A stretch of 64,000 bases of DNA from Hygrophila difformis (taxonomy: Eukaryota > Streptophyta > Magnoliopsida > Lamiales > Acanthaceae): NCBI GenBank assembly GCA_030278955.1, contig JAOANR010000012.1, forward strand, positions 25,289,977 through 25,353,976, read 5' to 3'. Of the stretch, positions 10,668 to 21,818 are shown one piece after another. Numbering within the stretch: position 1 is the first letter of the stretch; the number at the start of each line of letters is the position of its first letter. A model generated the notes under the pieces. It was given only the letters and a program-made list of their open reading frames with translations. It did not search any database and was not told where the DNA came from. The position numbers and the translations under genes were made by a program.

Positions 10668-13600
10668 TTGTTCTTTAACTTTTTGTCTATGGTTCATTCT
10701 GATGTAGGCCAAGTAGAAAATGAAGTAAAGAAACCTCCTTATGAATGGCCTGAATTATTAGAGAAACATGAGCCAACTGTTTATGCTCAAGATCCACTGG
10801 TCGAGTTTAATATTGGTGATTCTAAGACACATAGACCAATAATGGTCAGTGGACTATTGCCAACCGACCAACAGAATGAGTTAGCCAAACTAGTGGCAAA
10901 GCATCAGGATTGCCTTGCTTGGGAATATTCTAATATGCCAGGGTTAGACAGAAAACTGATTGAGCATCGGTTGCCAATTAAGCCTAACTATAGGCCTGTG
11001 AAGCCGGCTCCAAGGCGTTTTAACACAGAATTATTACCAAAAATTGCAGAAGAGATTAAAAATTATTGGACGCCAAATTCATCAGGCCATGCCGATACGC
11101 AGAGTGGTTGTCCAATATAGTACCGGTTACCAAAAATAATGGTAAAATGCGGATATGTATAGATTTCAGAGATCTTAACCTTGCCACACCAAAGGATGAG
11201 TATACTATGCCTATAGCTGATATGTTAATCGATGCAGGTGCGGGGCACAAAATACTCTCATTAATGGATAGTTATGCAGGATATAACCAAATCAACTTGG
11301 CTGATGAGGATATCCCTAAGACTGCTTTTAGGTGTCCAGGAGCCATTGGTGTTTACGAATGGGTGGTCATGCCTTTTGGCTTGAAAAATGCAGGGGCTAC
11401 TTATCAACAGGCAATGAACACCATATTTCATGACCTAATTGGCAAAACTTTGGAGGTTTACATCGATGATGTAATTGTGAAGTCCCCAACTTTTTGCCAA
11501 CACTTACAAGACCTCGAACAAGCTTTCATTAGGATGAGGAAATACAACCTAAAAATGAATCCCGCAAAATGCGCCTTTGGGGTGTCGGCCGGGAATTTTT
11601 TAGGGTTCCTCATCCATCAACGAGGGATAGAGGTCGATGCCAACAAAGCCAAGGCTATCATCAATATTATGCCCCCAAGGTCGGTCAAAGAGGTGCAAAG
11701 CTTACTGGGTAAGGTTAACTACCTTAGAAGGTTTATTGCCAACGCAGCTGGCAAAATGAAACCTTTGACCAAGTTACTCAAAGGGAGGACAGGCCTCGAC
11801 ATAGAGTGGGGGCCAGAGCAAGATGAAGCCTTGGAAGTTATTAAACACTCATTGATCAACCCTCCAGTCTTAGTGCCACCAAGGCCAGACAAAAAGTTAA
11901 AGTTGTACTTGGCCTCTTCCGATGTAGCGATCGGGTGTTTATTGGCTCAACACTGGGATGATGGGAAGGAAAGGGCCATTTACTATCTAAGCAAAACTTT
12001 AGCTGGCCCGAAGCTCAATTATCACTTCGCAGAAAAATTATGTTTTTCTTTGGTGTATGCATGCACCAAATTGGAACATTACATCCTGCCTAGAAACACT
12101 GATGTAGTGTCCAAATATAACGTGGTAAAATTCCTACTCAAGCGACCTAGGATGAAGGGTCCGTTGTTAGAGTGGGATGTTAAGTTGATTCCATTCTTAT
12201 TGAACTTTGTTCCAATCGCAGCAGTCAAAGGGCAAGTAGTAGCGGATTTCTTGGCTGACCATGCAGTGAACCTAGATGATAAATGGGATCTTGAGATTGA
12301 AAGTGTATGGACAATGCCATGTACCTTGCACTTTGATGGATCATCTACTAGCTCTAGAGCCGGAGCAGGAGTTAGTATTGATGGCCCGGGAGGCCAAAAA
12401 ATCAAGTTGTATCTAGAGTTGGGGCCAGTGACCAATAACTCTGCTGAGAATGAAGCATTGATCTTAGGGCTTGAAACTTTGGTCATGAGAGGGGCCCAAG
12501 CGGTAATAATAAGAGGAGACTCTCAATTGGTGATTAACCAAGTGTTGGGAGGGTATGGATGCAAAAACCCAACCTTGATGGGATACCAGAATAGAGTCCA
12601 CGATTTACTGGCCAAGATAGCTGATGTGGTGTTTGAGCAAGTGCCGCGAGGCCAAAATGAAGAAGCCAATCGATTGGCACAATTGGCCTCAGGCTATCGG
12701 TCTACCTGATGAGGAAGTGGATAATCAACTCACCACAGAGGTAATTGACCAGACAGGTGAACATCCTGTGAATGAAGTGCCCGGGGGGGCAACCATTCCC
12801 TCTTCCGAGTTGGAGGACATGCAACCATCTCCGAACGATTGGAGAACGGAGATCATTCGGTATTTTCGTAACCCAACCACGCAAGAGGATAAAAACATCA
12901 AGGCCAAAGCCCTGAGGTTCAACTTGGTTGGAAATGAGTTGTACAAAAGAACAGTCGACGACGTTCTCTTGCTATGCTTAAGACCAGAAGATGCCAAGAA
13001 AGTTATGGCTGAGGTTCATGAAGGAATTTGTGGGGCACATAGGGCCGGCTTGAACATGCGATTGACTATACATCGATACGGCTACTATTGGCCTAACATA
13101 TTTGAAGATTGTATAAAGTATGCCCAAGGATGTGAAGCTTGCCAAAGGTATGCCAACTTAAGACATATCCCAGTGTCTGATCTAAATTACATGATCAAGC
13201 CATGGCCTTTTAAATCATGGGCCATCGATGTGATAGGGATGATACACCCACCATCAAGCAAGGGCCACAAGTTCGTTATAGTGGCCGCCGACTACTTCAC
13301 AAAATGGGTGGAAGCGATACCTCTAAAGTCAGTGGCACAGAAAGACGTGATTGATTTAATTGATTCCCATATAATCCATCGGTATGGGATCCCACATTCA
13401 ATCACTACGGATAGGGGAACCGTGTTCATTGGGGATATGTTCACTAATTACTTAACATCGTTTAAGATCAAACTAAATCACTCATCCCCTTACTATCCTC
13501 AAGCCAATGGCCAAGCTGAAGCGGCCGATAAAATATTGATTAATATCATCAAGAAGATGATTGTTGACAAGCCAAGACAGTGGCATGAAAATCTATCAAC

Positions 13601-14105
13601 TGCTCTATGGGCGTGCAGAAACACGAAAAGTACTTCCACAGGGTTTACACCTTATCGGCTAACATTTGGCCAAGATGCGGTACTACCCATGGAAATCACA
13701 GTACCTAGCACCCGAACAAAAGGGAGCGAGGGGATCGGACAGGATACCCATGAGACCATGCTTATGAGGGAGCTAGAGCAAGTTGATACTGATAGACTAC
13801 AAGCAATCGATCACATGGAAAGAGAAGCCCAAAGAAGAGCTCGATATTATAATAAGTGGGTTAAAACAAACCCATTTCAAGTTGGTGATTTGGTTTGGAA
13901 AAAAATATTGCCACTACAAAAACAAAACAATGAGTTTGGGAAATGGTCCCTCAATTGCGAAGGACCTTTTATTATTCATTCAGACATTGGTAATGGAGCC
14001 TACAAACTCAAGGATAGCAACGGAAAGGAAAAACATGGAAGCATAAATGCAAAATATTTAAAAAGGTATTTCCCATCATGTTGGGAAAACCATGCAGAAA
14101 AATGA
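10668..14105 (+). pseudogene. Ty3/gypsy Tat-lineage pol (RT, RNase H, aRNase H, integrase), left arm
   Basis: Domains in order are: RT (10800-11700; IDFRDLN, and the catalytic block VYIDDVIVKS near 11455), its own RNase H (about 11830-12250; LASSDVAIG), and a second archaeal-type RNase H (about 12325-12690; LHFDGSSTSSRAGAG, RGDSQLVINQV). That second RNase H marks the Tat/Ogre branch. Integrase follows, with an HHCC finger (CEACQRY), Asp in WAIDVIG, Asp in TTDRGT and Glu in NGQAEAADK. Two breaks are seen against the right copy. One A is lost from an A-run near 11058. About 31 bp is lost between ATCG repeats near 12697, which ends the frame at 12709. The stop at 14103-14105 lies 14 bp from the stop of the convergent minus-strand ORF. 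Confidence 0.9.
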
Positions 14106-14119
14106 ACAAAGTAAACACT

Positions 14120-14632
14120 CTAAGGGGCCAACCCATGGCCTGGCTTGGGAATGGGATTTTCGTCCAGAAGGTAATCGAATTGGGGCAACATATCCTCCCA
14201 GCTGAGTTGAAACTCCTTCTCTTCGGTCTGCAGACGCCAGCATAGGCGGGTCATTACATCAACTTCATGTTCAGTAGTATCCTGGAGTTGAACGAATGGC
14301 GCGACATTGGTTTCAAGATCATTACGCCATTCCAGAAAATTAACGAGATCATAAAGGGATGATCTGAGCGCTGCAAGTTTCTGTAGCGCCTCCCTGCACC
14401 GGGCTAGGTCGTCCACTGTACGGACATAGTCTGTGCGTAGCCGGTACGCAAGGTCAATGCCACGATCCAGGGTTCGTTTGCCCCTAACAGAGAAGGAGAG
14501 TGTGGCGTCAATATCGACAAGGAGCGTTTCTAAGTCGTCGGCGTGATCGCCGATTGGATGGTTGTTCACGAGGAAAGGCTGGAGCTGGTCTAACCAGTTC
14601 TCCTAAGTGACTTTCCTGGGTAGGGCCGACAT
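14120..14632 (-). pseudogene. antisense cargo ORF of unknown function, left copy
   Basis: This is the mirror of the intact ORF at 17665-18177. The start is ATG at 14632. Codon 10 is TAG where the right copy has CAG, so the protein is truncated unless translation restarts at an internal Met (14569). The remaining frame encodes the same mostly helical protein with an RLRTDYVRTVDDLARCREAL segment. A TATA motif lies at 14716-14722. No family is recognised. Confidence 0.7.
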
Positions 14633-14715
14633 GGTGATAAAGATTGGAAGTGGAAGAAGGGCAATTGAACGTGTTGCGATGATGAAGATGTAACCCACAT
14701 GGCTTTGCTAACCCT

Positions 14716-14722
14716 TTTATAG
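14716..14722 (-). promoter_or_regulatory. TATA box of the left antisense ORF
   Basis: On the minus strand this is CCTATAAAAGGG, about 85 bp before the ATG at 14632. It is conserved in the right arm at 17576. Confidence 0.65.
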
Positions 14723-15218
14723 GCGAGCACATATGAAAAGGCCAAAGCAGTTGACGAAGAAGACGGGATATGACTTGGTAGCAAGTTTGTTGAGTCAAAA
14801 GTTCGAATCTTCTTGAGATCTGGATTCAAGTATCCCTAGTGTATCTAGCTTCATTCTTGAATTAAGGGCAAAGCCTGGTAGAATGCATAGTAAGTTAGGA
14901 TTTTCTTTGACTGAGGATATGGAGATCCCAACTGATTACTGATCAAAAACTTATTACTTGTGTGTAAGTGGCATATGTTTAGCAAGTTAAGTGCTTAACA
15001 AATCATGTTTTATTTGGCGAGATTCAGGAATACCTTATTAAATACGTATTGCCCATGGTTGTTAATCAGCCATTTTTGTGTTGTCCACTTCATTATGTAT
15101 AGATATATATATATATATATAATGATATCTCTCGGGCGTAGAAGTTACAAAATACCAAAAACAAAGAAACAAAACCATTTAAGTACTAAGCCAGAAATAA
15201 ACATGTAACAACAGCCTA
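14723..15218. other. spacer between antisense ORF and PMD stop, with (TA)n
   Basis: On the minus strand this is the PMD 3' flank followed by the promoter region of the antisense ORF. A short (TA)n run lies at about 15104-15120. No coding sequence is seen. The mirror is 17074-17575. Confidence 0.6.
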
Positions 15219-15966
15219 TCAGGGCAAAGAGTCCAGGGACTCAGTAAGATCATCCCACATCTTTGAAAAAGTCTCAATTTTCTCCCGGGCTACTTCTCCG
15301 TGAACATGCTGAAGGGACCGACATCTCCGGTCTTCAGTAGCCAAATGGTCTGCCAAAACAGCGGACATACCTTGTGCCTCATGTAGTCGGCCAGCAATCC
15401 CGTGCTTCTCAGCCTCCAAAGCTTCTAGTTCCTTCTTTTTCTGCTGAATCTTCTCATCTATTGCTTTATCCTGGAGACGTAATGCCTTGACGTGGTAAGT
15501 AGATACCTCAAGCTTATTCTTTAGCGTGATAAGACGGGGAGAAGTGGCCAAGGTCCCTAATTTATCAAATTCCGCCACAGCCCCGGGTAGCACGATGCGA
15601 AGATGGGCTATATGACGCAAGGCCTCACTAGCAATCTTGACTTGATCTGCAATAAATACCCCTGGCACTGAATAGTCCAACAAAACAATTTCTAGTTGAT
15701 CAAGGTCTGCAGTAACCACATCACATATTGGCATTCCCTTCAAACGCTCTATGTGCTCAGCTAGACTGGTAGTCTGTGGTGGAACATCATCGACACCCAA
15801 GTGGACCGGGGTACCCTACACAATAAGGAACTATGATCAGCACAACCTATGAGCTAGTCAAAATCAGGAAAAGCGGAAGAAAAATCATTACTTGGATCTG
15901 AAGGCCTACATCGGCCGTGACCAACAAAGGAGTATCAACTCTGATACCCTGAGCATCAGGAGGTGC
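15219..15966 (-). pseudogene. PMD gene C-terminal exons (coiled coil)
   Basis: Two exons are seen on the minus strand: 15966-15892 (25 codons, opening APPDAQGIRVDTPLL) and 15815-15219 (198 codons plus stop), joined across a 76-bp GT...AG intron in phase. The long exon encodes a helical region and a coiled coil (KAIDEKIQQKKKELEALEAE), ending KMWDDLTESLDSLP. These exons continue the linker exons that break off at 4878: the 102 bp at 15907-16008 duplicate 4878-4979. The two parts of one gene are now separated by the whole gag-pol block. The frame itself is open, but its N-terminal exons are displaced, so no full protein is expected. Confidence 0.72.
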
Positions 15967-16008
15967 CTGTGCGATGAGGACAATTAAGATAGATGGGGTT
16001 GGGTGATG
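15907..16008. repeat. 102-bp direct repeat of 4878-4979
   Basis: It is nearly identical to 4878-4979 in the same orientation and covers the 25-codon PMD exon plus the end of the preceding intron. It ends exactly where the palindrome folds back. Confidence 0.85.
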
Positions 16009-17073
16009 ATGATGTTCCACCACAGACTACCAGTCTAGCTGAGCTCATAGAGCGTTTGAAGGGAACGCCAATATGTGATGTGGTTACTGCAGACCTTGAT
16101 CAACTAGAAATTGTTTTGTTGGACTATTCAGTGCCAGGGGTATTTACTGCAGATCAAGTCAAGATTGCTAGTGAGGCCTTGCGTCATATAGCCCATCTTC
16201 GCATTGGGCTACCCGGGGCTATGGCGGAATTTGATCAATTAGGGACCTTGGCCACTTCTCCCCGTCTTATCACGCTAAAGAATAAGCTTGAGGTATATAC
16301 TTACCACGTCGAGGCATTACGTCTCCAGGATAAAGCAATAGATGATAAGATTCAGCAGAAAAAGAAGGAACTAGCAGCTTTGGAGGCTGAGAAGCACGGG
16401 ATTGTTGGCTGACTACATGAGGCAGAAGGTATGTCCGCTGTTTTGGCAGACCATTTGGCTACTGAAGACCGGAGATGTCGGTCCCTTCAGCATGTTTACG
16501 GAGAAGTAGCCCGGGAGAAAATTGAGNNNNNNNNNNNNNNNNNNNNNNNNNNNNNNNNNNNNNNNNNNNNNNNNNNNNNNNNNNNNNNNNNNNNNNNNNN
16601 NNNNNNNNNNNNNNNNNNNNNNNNNNNNNNNNNNNNNNNNNNNNNNNNNNNNNNNNNNNNNNNNNNNNNNNNNNNNNNNNNNNNNNNNNNNNNNNNNNNN
16701 NNNNNNNNNNNNNNNNNNNNNNNNNNNNNNNNNNNNNNNNNNNNNNNNNNNNNNNNNNNNNNNNNNNNNNNNNNNNNNNNNNNNNNNNNNNNNNNNNNNN
16801 NNNNNNNNNNNNNNNNNNNNNNNNNNNNNNNNNNNNNNNNNNNNNNNNNNNNNNNNNNNNNNNNNNNNNNNNNNNNNNNNNNNNNNNNNNNNNNNNNNNN
16901 NNNNNNNNNNNNNNNNNNNNNNNNNNNNNNNNNNNNNNNNNNNNNNNNNNNNNNNNNNNNNNNNNNNNNNNNNNNNNNNNNNNNNNNNNNNNNNNNNNNN
17001 NNNNNNNNNNNNNNNNNNNNNNNNNNAAAAGATGTGGGATGATCTTACTGAGTCCCTGGACTCTTTGCCCTGA
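16008..17073 (+). pseudogene. PMD C-terminal coiled-coil exon, right arm, with assembly gap
   Basis: This is the mirror of 15791-15219. A CGA-to-TGA change near 16409 stops the frame, and the sequence is interrupted by 500 N. After the gap it resumes with the last codons (MWDDLTESLDSLP) and stop at 17071-17073. Confidence 0.8.
16527..17026. other. assembly gap, exactly 500 N
   Basis: The round number marks a placeholder gap. The left-arm mirror has only about 8 bases between the flanking words ATTGAG and AAAGATGTGG, so the true gap is probably a few bases. Confidence 0.95.
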
Positions 17074-17575
17074 TAGGCTGTTGTTACATGTTTATTTCTG
17101 GCTTAATACTTAAATGATTTTGTTTCTTTGTTTTTGGTATTTTGTAACTTCTACGCCCGAGAGATATCATTTTTTATATATATATATATATACATAATGA
17201 AGTGGACAACACAAAAATGGCTGATTAACAACCATGGGCAATACATATTTAATAAGGTATTCCTGAATCTCGCCAAATAAAACATGATTTGTTAAGTACT
17301 TAACTTGCTAAACATATGCCACTTATACACAAGCAATAAGTTTTTGATCAGTAATCAGTTGGGATCTCCATATCCTCAGTCAAAGAAAATCCTAACTTAC
17401 TATGCATTCTACCAGGCTTTGCCCTTAATTCAAGAATGAAGCTAGATACACTAGGGATACTTGAATCCAGATCTCAAGAAGATTCGAACTTTTGACTCAA
17501 CAAACTTGCTACTAAGTCATGAGATGTATCCCGTCTTCTTCGTCAACTGCTTTGGCCTTTTCATATGTGCTCTCC
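17074..17575. other. spacer, mirror of 14723-15218
   Basis: It contains a (TA)n run near 17174-17192 and the upstream region of the next ORF. Nothing else is seen. Confidence 0.6.
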
Positions 17576-17582
17576 TATAAAA
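17576..17582 (+). promoter_or_regulatory. TATA box of the right antisense ORF
   Basis: TATAAAA sits about 89 bp before the ATG at 17665. It argues against using the upstream in-frame ATG at 17599, which would lie at or before the expected transcription start. Confidence 0.7.
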
Positions 17583-17664
17583 GGGTTAGCAAAGCCATGT
17601 GGGTTACATCTTCATCATTGCAACACGTTCAATTGCTCTTCTTCCACTTCCAATCTTTATCACC

Positions 17665-18177
17665 ATGTCGGCCCTACCCAGGAAAGTCACTCAGGAGAAC
17701 TGGTTGGACCAGCTCCAGCCTTTCCTCGTGAACAACCATCCAATCGGCGATCACGCCGACGACTTAGAAACGCTCCTTGTCGATATTGACGCCACACTCT
17801 CCTTCACTGTTAGGGGCAAACGAACCCTGGATCGTGGCATTGACCTTGCGTACCGGCTACGCACAGACTATGTCCGTACAGTGGACGACCTAGCCCGGTG
17901 CAGGGAGGCGCTACAGAAACTTGCAGCGCTCAGATCATCCCTTTATGATCTCGTTAATTTTCTGGAATGGCGTAATGATCTTGAAACCAATGTCGCGCCA
18001 TTCGTTCAACTCCAGGATACTACTGAACATGAAGTTGATGTAATGACCCGCCTATGCTGGCGTCTGCAGACCGAAGAGAAGGAGTTTCAACTCAGCTGGG
18101 AGGATATGTTGCCCCAGTTCGATTACCTTCTGGACGAGAATCCCATTCCCAAGCCAGGCCATGGGTTGGCCCCTTAG
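17665..18177 (+). CDS. intact cargo ORF of unknown function (170 aa)
   Basis: This is an uninterrupted 170-codon frame from ATG (17665) to TAG (18175-18177). An in-frame ATG at 17599 would add 22 residues but lies beside the TATA box. The protein is soluble-looking and helical, with no signal peptide or membrane segment. It begins MSALPRKVTQENWLDQLQPF and ends in a Pro-rich tail (ENPIPKPGHGLAP). It faces the pol gene tail to tail; the pol stop is 14 bp away. It belongs to the antisense cargo of this retroelement family, next to the PMD gene. I do not recognise a domain. It may be an extra ORF spread by the element or a separate 3' part of the PMD transcription unit. Confidence 0.6.
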   Translation: MSALPRKVTQENWLDQLQPFLVNNHPIGDHADDLETLLVDIDATLSFTVRGKRTLDRGIDLAYRLRTDYVRTVDDLARCREALQKLAALRSSLYDLVNFLEWRNDLETNVAPFVQLQDTTEHEVDVMTRLCWRLQTEEKEFQLSWEDMLPQFDYLLDENPIPKPGHGLAP

Positions 18178-18191
18178 AGTGTTTACTTTGT

Positions 18192-21100
18192 TCATTTTTC
18201 TGCATGGTTTTCCCAACATGATGGGAAATACCTTTTTAAATATTTTGCATTTATGCTTCCATGTTTTTCCTTTCCGTTGCTATCCTTGAGTTTGTAGGCT
18301 CCATTACAAATGTCTGAATGAATAATAAAAGGTCCTTCGCAATTGAGGGACCATTTCCCAAACTCATTGTTTTGTTTTTGTAGTGGCAATATTTTTTTCC
18401 AAACCAAATCACCAACTTGAAATGGGTTTGTTTTAACCCACTTATTATAATATCGAGCTCTTCTTTGGGCTTCTCTTTCCATGTGATCGATTGCTTGTAG
18501 TCTATCAGTATCAACTTGCTCTAGCTCCCTCATAAACATGGTCTCATGGGTATCCTGTCCGATCCCCTCGCTCCCTTTTGTTCGGGTGCTAGGTACTGTG
18601 ATTTCCATGGGTAGTACCGCATCTTGGCCAAATGTTAGTCGATAAGGTGTAAACCCTGTGGAAGTACTTTTCGTGTTTCTGCACGCCCATAGAGCAGTTG
18701 ATAGATTTTCATGCCACTGTCTTGGCTTGTCAACAATCATCTTCTTGATGATATTAATCAATATTTTATCGGCCGCTTCAGCTTGGCCATTGGCTTGAGG
18801 ATAGTAAGGGGATGAGTGATTTAGTTTGATCTTAAACGATGTTAAGTAATTAGTGAACATATCCCCAATGAACACGGTTCCCCTATCCGTAGTGATTGAA
18901 TGTGGGATTCCATACCGATGGATTATATGGGAATCAATGAAATCAATTATGTCTTTCTGTGCCATTGACTTTAGACGTATAGCTTCCACCCATTTTGTGA
19001 AGTAGTCGGCGGCCATTATAACGAACTTGTGGCCCTTGCTTGATGGTGGGTGTATCATCCCTATCACATCGATGGCCCATGATTTAAAAGGCCATGGCTT
19101 GATCATGTAATTTAGATCAGACACTGGGATATGTCTTAAGTTGGCATGCCTTTGGCAAGCTTCACATCCTTTGGCATACTTTATACAATCTTCAAATATG
19201 TTAGGCCAATAGTAGTCGTATCGATGTATAGTCCATCGCATGTTCAAGCCGGCCCTATGTGCCCCACAAATTCCTTCATGAACCTCAACCATAACTTTAT
19301 TGGCATCTTCAGGTCCTAAGCATAGCAAGAGAACGTCGTCGACTGTTCTTTTGTACAAATCATTTCCAACCAAGTTGAACCTCAGGGCTTTGGCCTTGAT
19401 GTTTTTATCCTCTTGCGTGGTTGGGTTACAAAAATACCGAATGATCTCCGTTCTCCAATCGTTCGAAGATGGTTGCTTGTCCCCCAACTCTTAAGAGGGA
19501 ATGGTTGCCCCCCCCCCCCCCCCCCCGGCACTTCATTCACAGGATGTTCACATGTCTGGTCGATTATCTCTGTGGTGAGTTGATTATCCACTTCCTCATC
19601 AGGTAGACCGATCGCCATAATTTTGTTGGTATTGCCTTTGGATCGATAGCCTGAGGCCAATTGTGCCAATCGATTGGCTTCTTCATTTTGGCCTCGCGGC
19701 ACTTGCTCAAACACCACATCAGCTATCTTGGCCAGTAAATCGTGGACTCTATTCTGATATCCCATCAAGGTTGGGTTTTTGCATCCATACCCTTCCAACA
19801 CTTGGTTAATCACCAATTGAGAGTCTCCTCTTATTATTACCGCTTGGGCCCCTCTCATGACCAAAGTTTCAAGCCCTAAGATCAATGCTTCATATTCAGC
19901 AGAGTTATTGGTCACTGACCCCAACTCTAGATACAACTTGATTTTTTGGCCTCCCAGGGCATCAATACTAGCTCCGGCTCTAGAGCTAGTAGATGATCCA
20001 TCAAAAGTGCAAGGTCCATGGCATTGTCCCTACACTTTCAATCTCAAGATCCCATTCATCATCTAGGTTCACTGCATGATCAGCCAAGAAATCCGCTACT
20101 ACTTGCCCTTTGACTGCTGCGATTGGAACAAAGTTCAATGAGAATGGAATCAACTTAACAGCCCACTCTAACAACCAACCCTTCATCCTAGGTCGCTTGA
20201 GTAGGAATTTTACCACGTTATATTTGGACACTACATCGGTATCTCTAGGCAAGATGTAATGTTCCAGCTTGGTGCATGCATATACCAAAGAAAAACATAA
20301 TTTTTCTGCAAAGTGGTAATTAAGCTCCGGGCCAGCTAGAGTTTTACTTAGATAGTAAATGGCTCTCTCCTTCCCATCATCCCAGTCTTGAGCCAATAAA
20401 CACCCGATTGCTACATCGGAAGAGGCCAAGTACAACTTTAACTTTTTGTCTGGCCTTGGTGGCACTAACACTGGAGGATCGATCAATGAGTGTTTAATAA
20501 CTTCCAAGGCTTCATCTTGCTCCGGCCCCCACTTATGTCGAGGCCTATCCTCCCTTTGAGTAACTTGGTCAAAGGCTTCATTTTGCCAGCTGCGTTGGCA
20601 ACAAACCATCTAAGGTAGTTAACCTTACCCAGTAGGCTTTGTACTTCTTTGACCGACCTTGGAGGTGTAATATTGATGATAGCCTTGGCTTTGTTGGCAT
20701 CGGCCTCTATCCCTCGTTGATGGATGAGGAACCCTAAAAAATTCCCCACTGACACCCCAAAGGCGCATTTTGCTGGATTCATTTTTAAGTTGTATTTCCT
20801 CATCCTAATGAAAGCTTGTTCGAGGTCTTGTAAATGTTGGCAAAAAGTTGGGGATTTTACAATTACATCATCGATGTAAACCTCCAAAGTTTTGCCAATT
20901 AGGTCATGAAATATGGTGTTCATTGCCCGCTGATAAGTAGCCCCTGCATTTTTCAGGCCAAAAGGCATGACCACCCATTCGTAAATACCAATGGCTCCTG
21001 GACACCTAAAAGCAGTCTTAGGGATATCCTCCTCAGCCAAGTTGATTTGATTATATCCTGCGTAACCATCCATGAGTGAGAGTATTTTGTGCCCTGCAGC

Positions 21101-21694
21101 TGCATCGATTAACATATCAGGTATAGGCATAGTATACTCATCCTTTGGTGTGGCAAGGTTAAGATCTCTGAAATCTATACAGATCCGCATTTTACCATTC
21201 TTTTTGGTAACCGGTACTATATTGGACAACCACTCCGCGTATCGGCATGACCTGATGAATTTGGCGTCCAACAATTTTTTAATCTCTTCTGCAATTTTTG
21301 GTAATAATTCTGGGTTAAAACGCCTTGGAGCCTGCTTCACGGGCCTATAATTAGGCTTAATTGGCAACCGATGCTCAATTAGTTTTCTATCTAACCCTGG
21401 CATATCAGAATATTCCAAAGCAAGGCAATCCTGATGCTTTGCCACTAGTTTGGCTAACTCATTCTGTTGGTCGGTTGGCAATAGTCCACTGACCATTATT
21501 GGTTTATGTGTCTTAGAATCACCAATATTAAACTCGACCAGTGGATCTTGAGCATAAACGGTTGGCTCATGCTTTTCTAATAATTCAGGCCATTCATAAG
21601 GAGGTTTCTTTACTTCATTTTCTATTGGGCCTACATCGGAATGAACCATAGACAGAGAATTTAAAGAACAACTTTCATTACTAGAACTTGACAT
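18192..21694 (-). pseudogene. Ty3/gypsy Tat-lineage pol, right arm
   Basis: This is the inverted copy of 10668-14105 with the same domain order, RT to integrase. The A-run that is broken at 11058 on the left is intact here. Its own lesions are: a lost base near 20540 (RT/RNase H boundary), an extra T near 20006 that ends the RNase H frame, and a C19 run (19508-19526) where the left copy has a G7 run preceded by CCC. Against the left copy it retains about 31 bp near 19620. The integrase frame (19487-18192) keeps its DDE residues. In this arm pol is sense to the outer LTRs. The N-terminal gag and protease are deleted. Confidence 0.9.
19508..19526. repeat. C19 homopolymer in the pol remnant
   Basis: Nineteen consecutive C are seen; the left-arm mirror has seven. 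It could be real slippage or a sequencing/assembly error. Confidence 0.9.
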
Positions 21695-21818
21695 TTATTA
21701 TATATTTCATCAGAAATTAATATTTCTGGCTATCTGTGCCAAGTTTTAAAGCAGAAACGTGTAATAAAAAACGTAACCCCTCCTAGTGAGCCTGCAATTA
21801 GGCATGGGGTATCGATGC

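Noticed and set aside
16431..17073. Open frames across the N block
   Set aside because: They are artefacts of 500 unknown bases.
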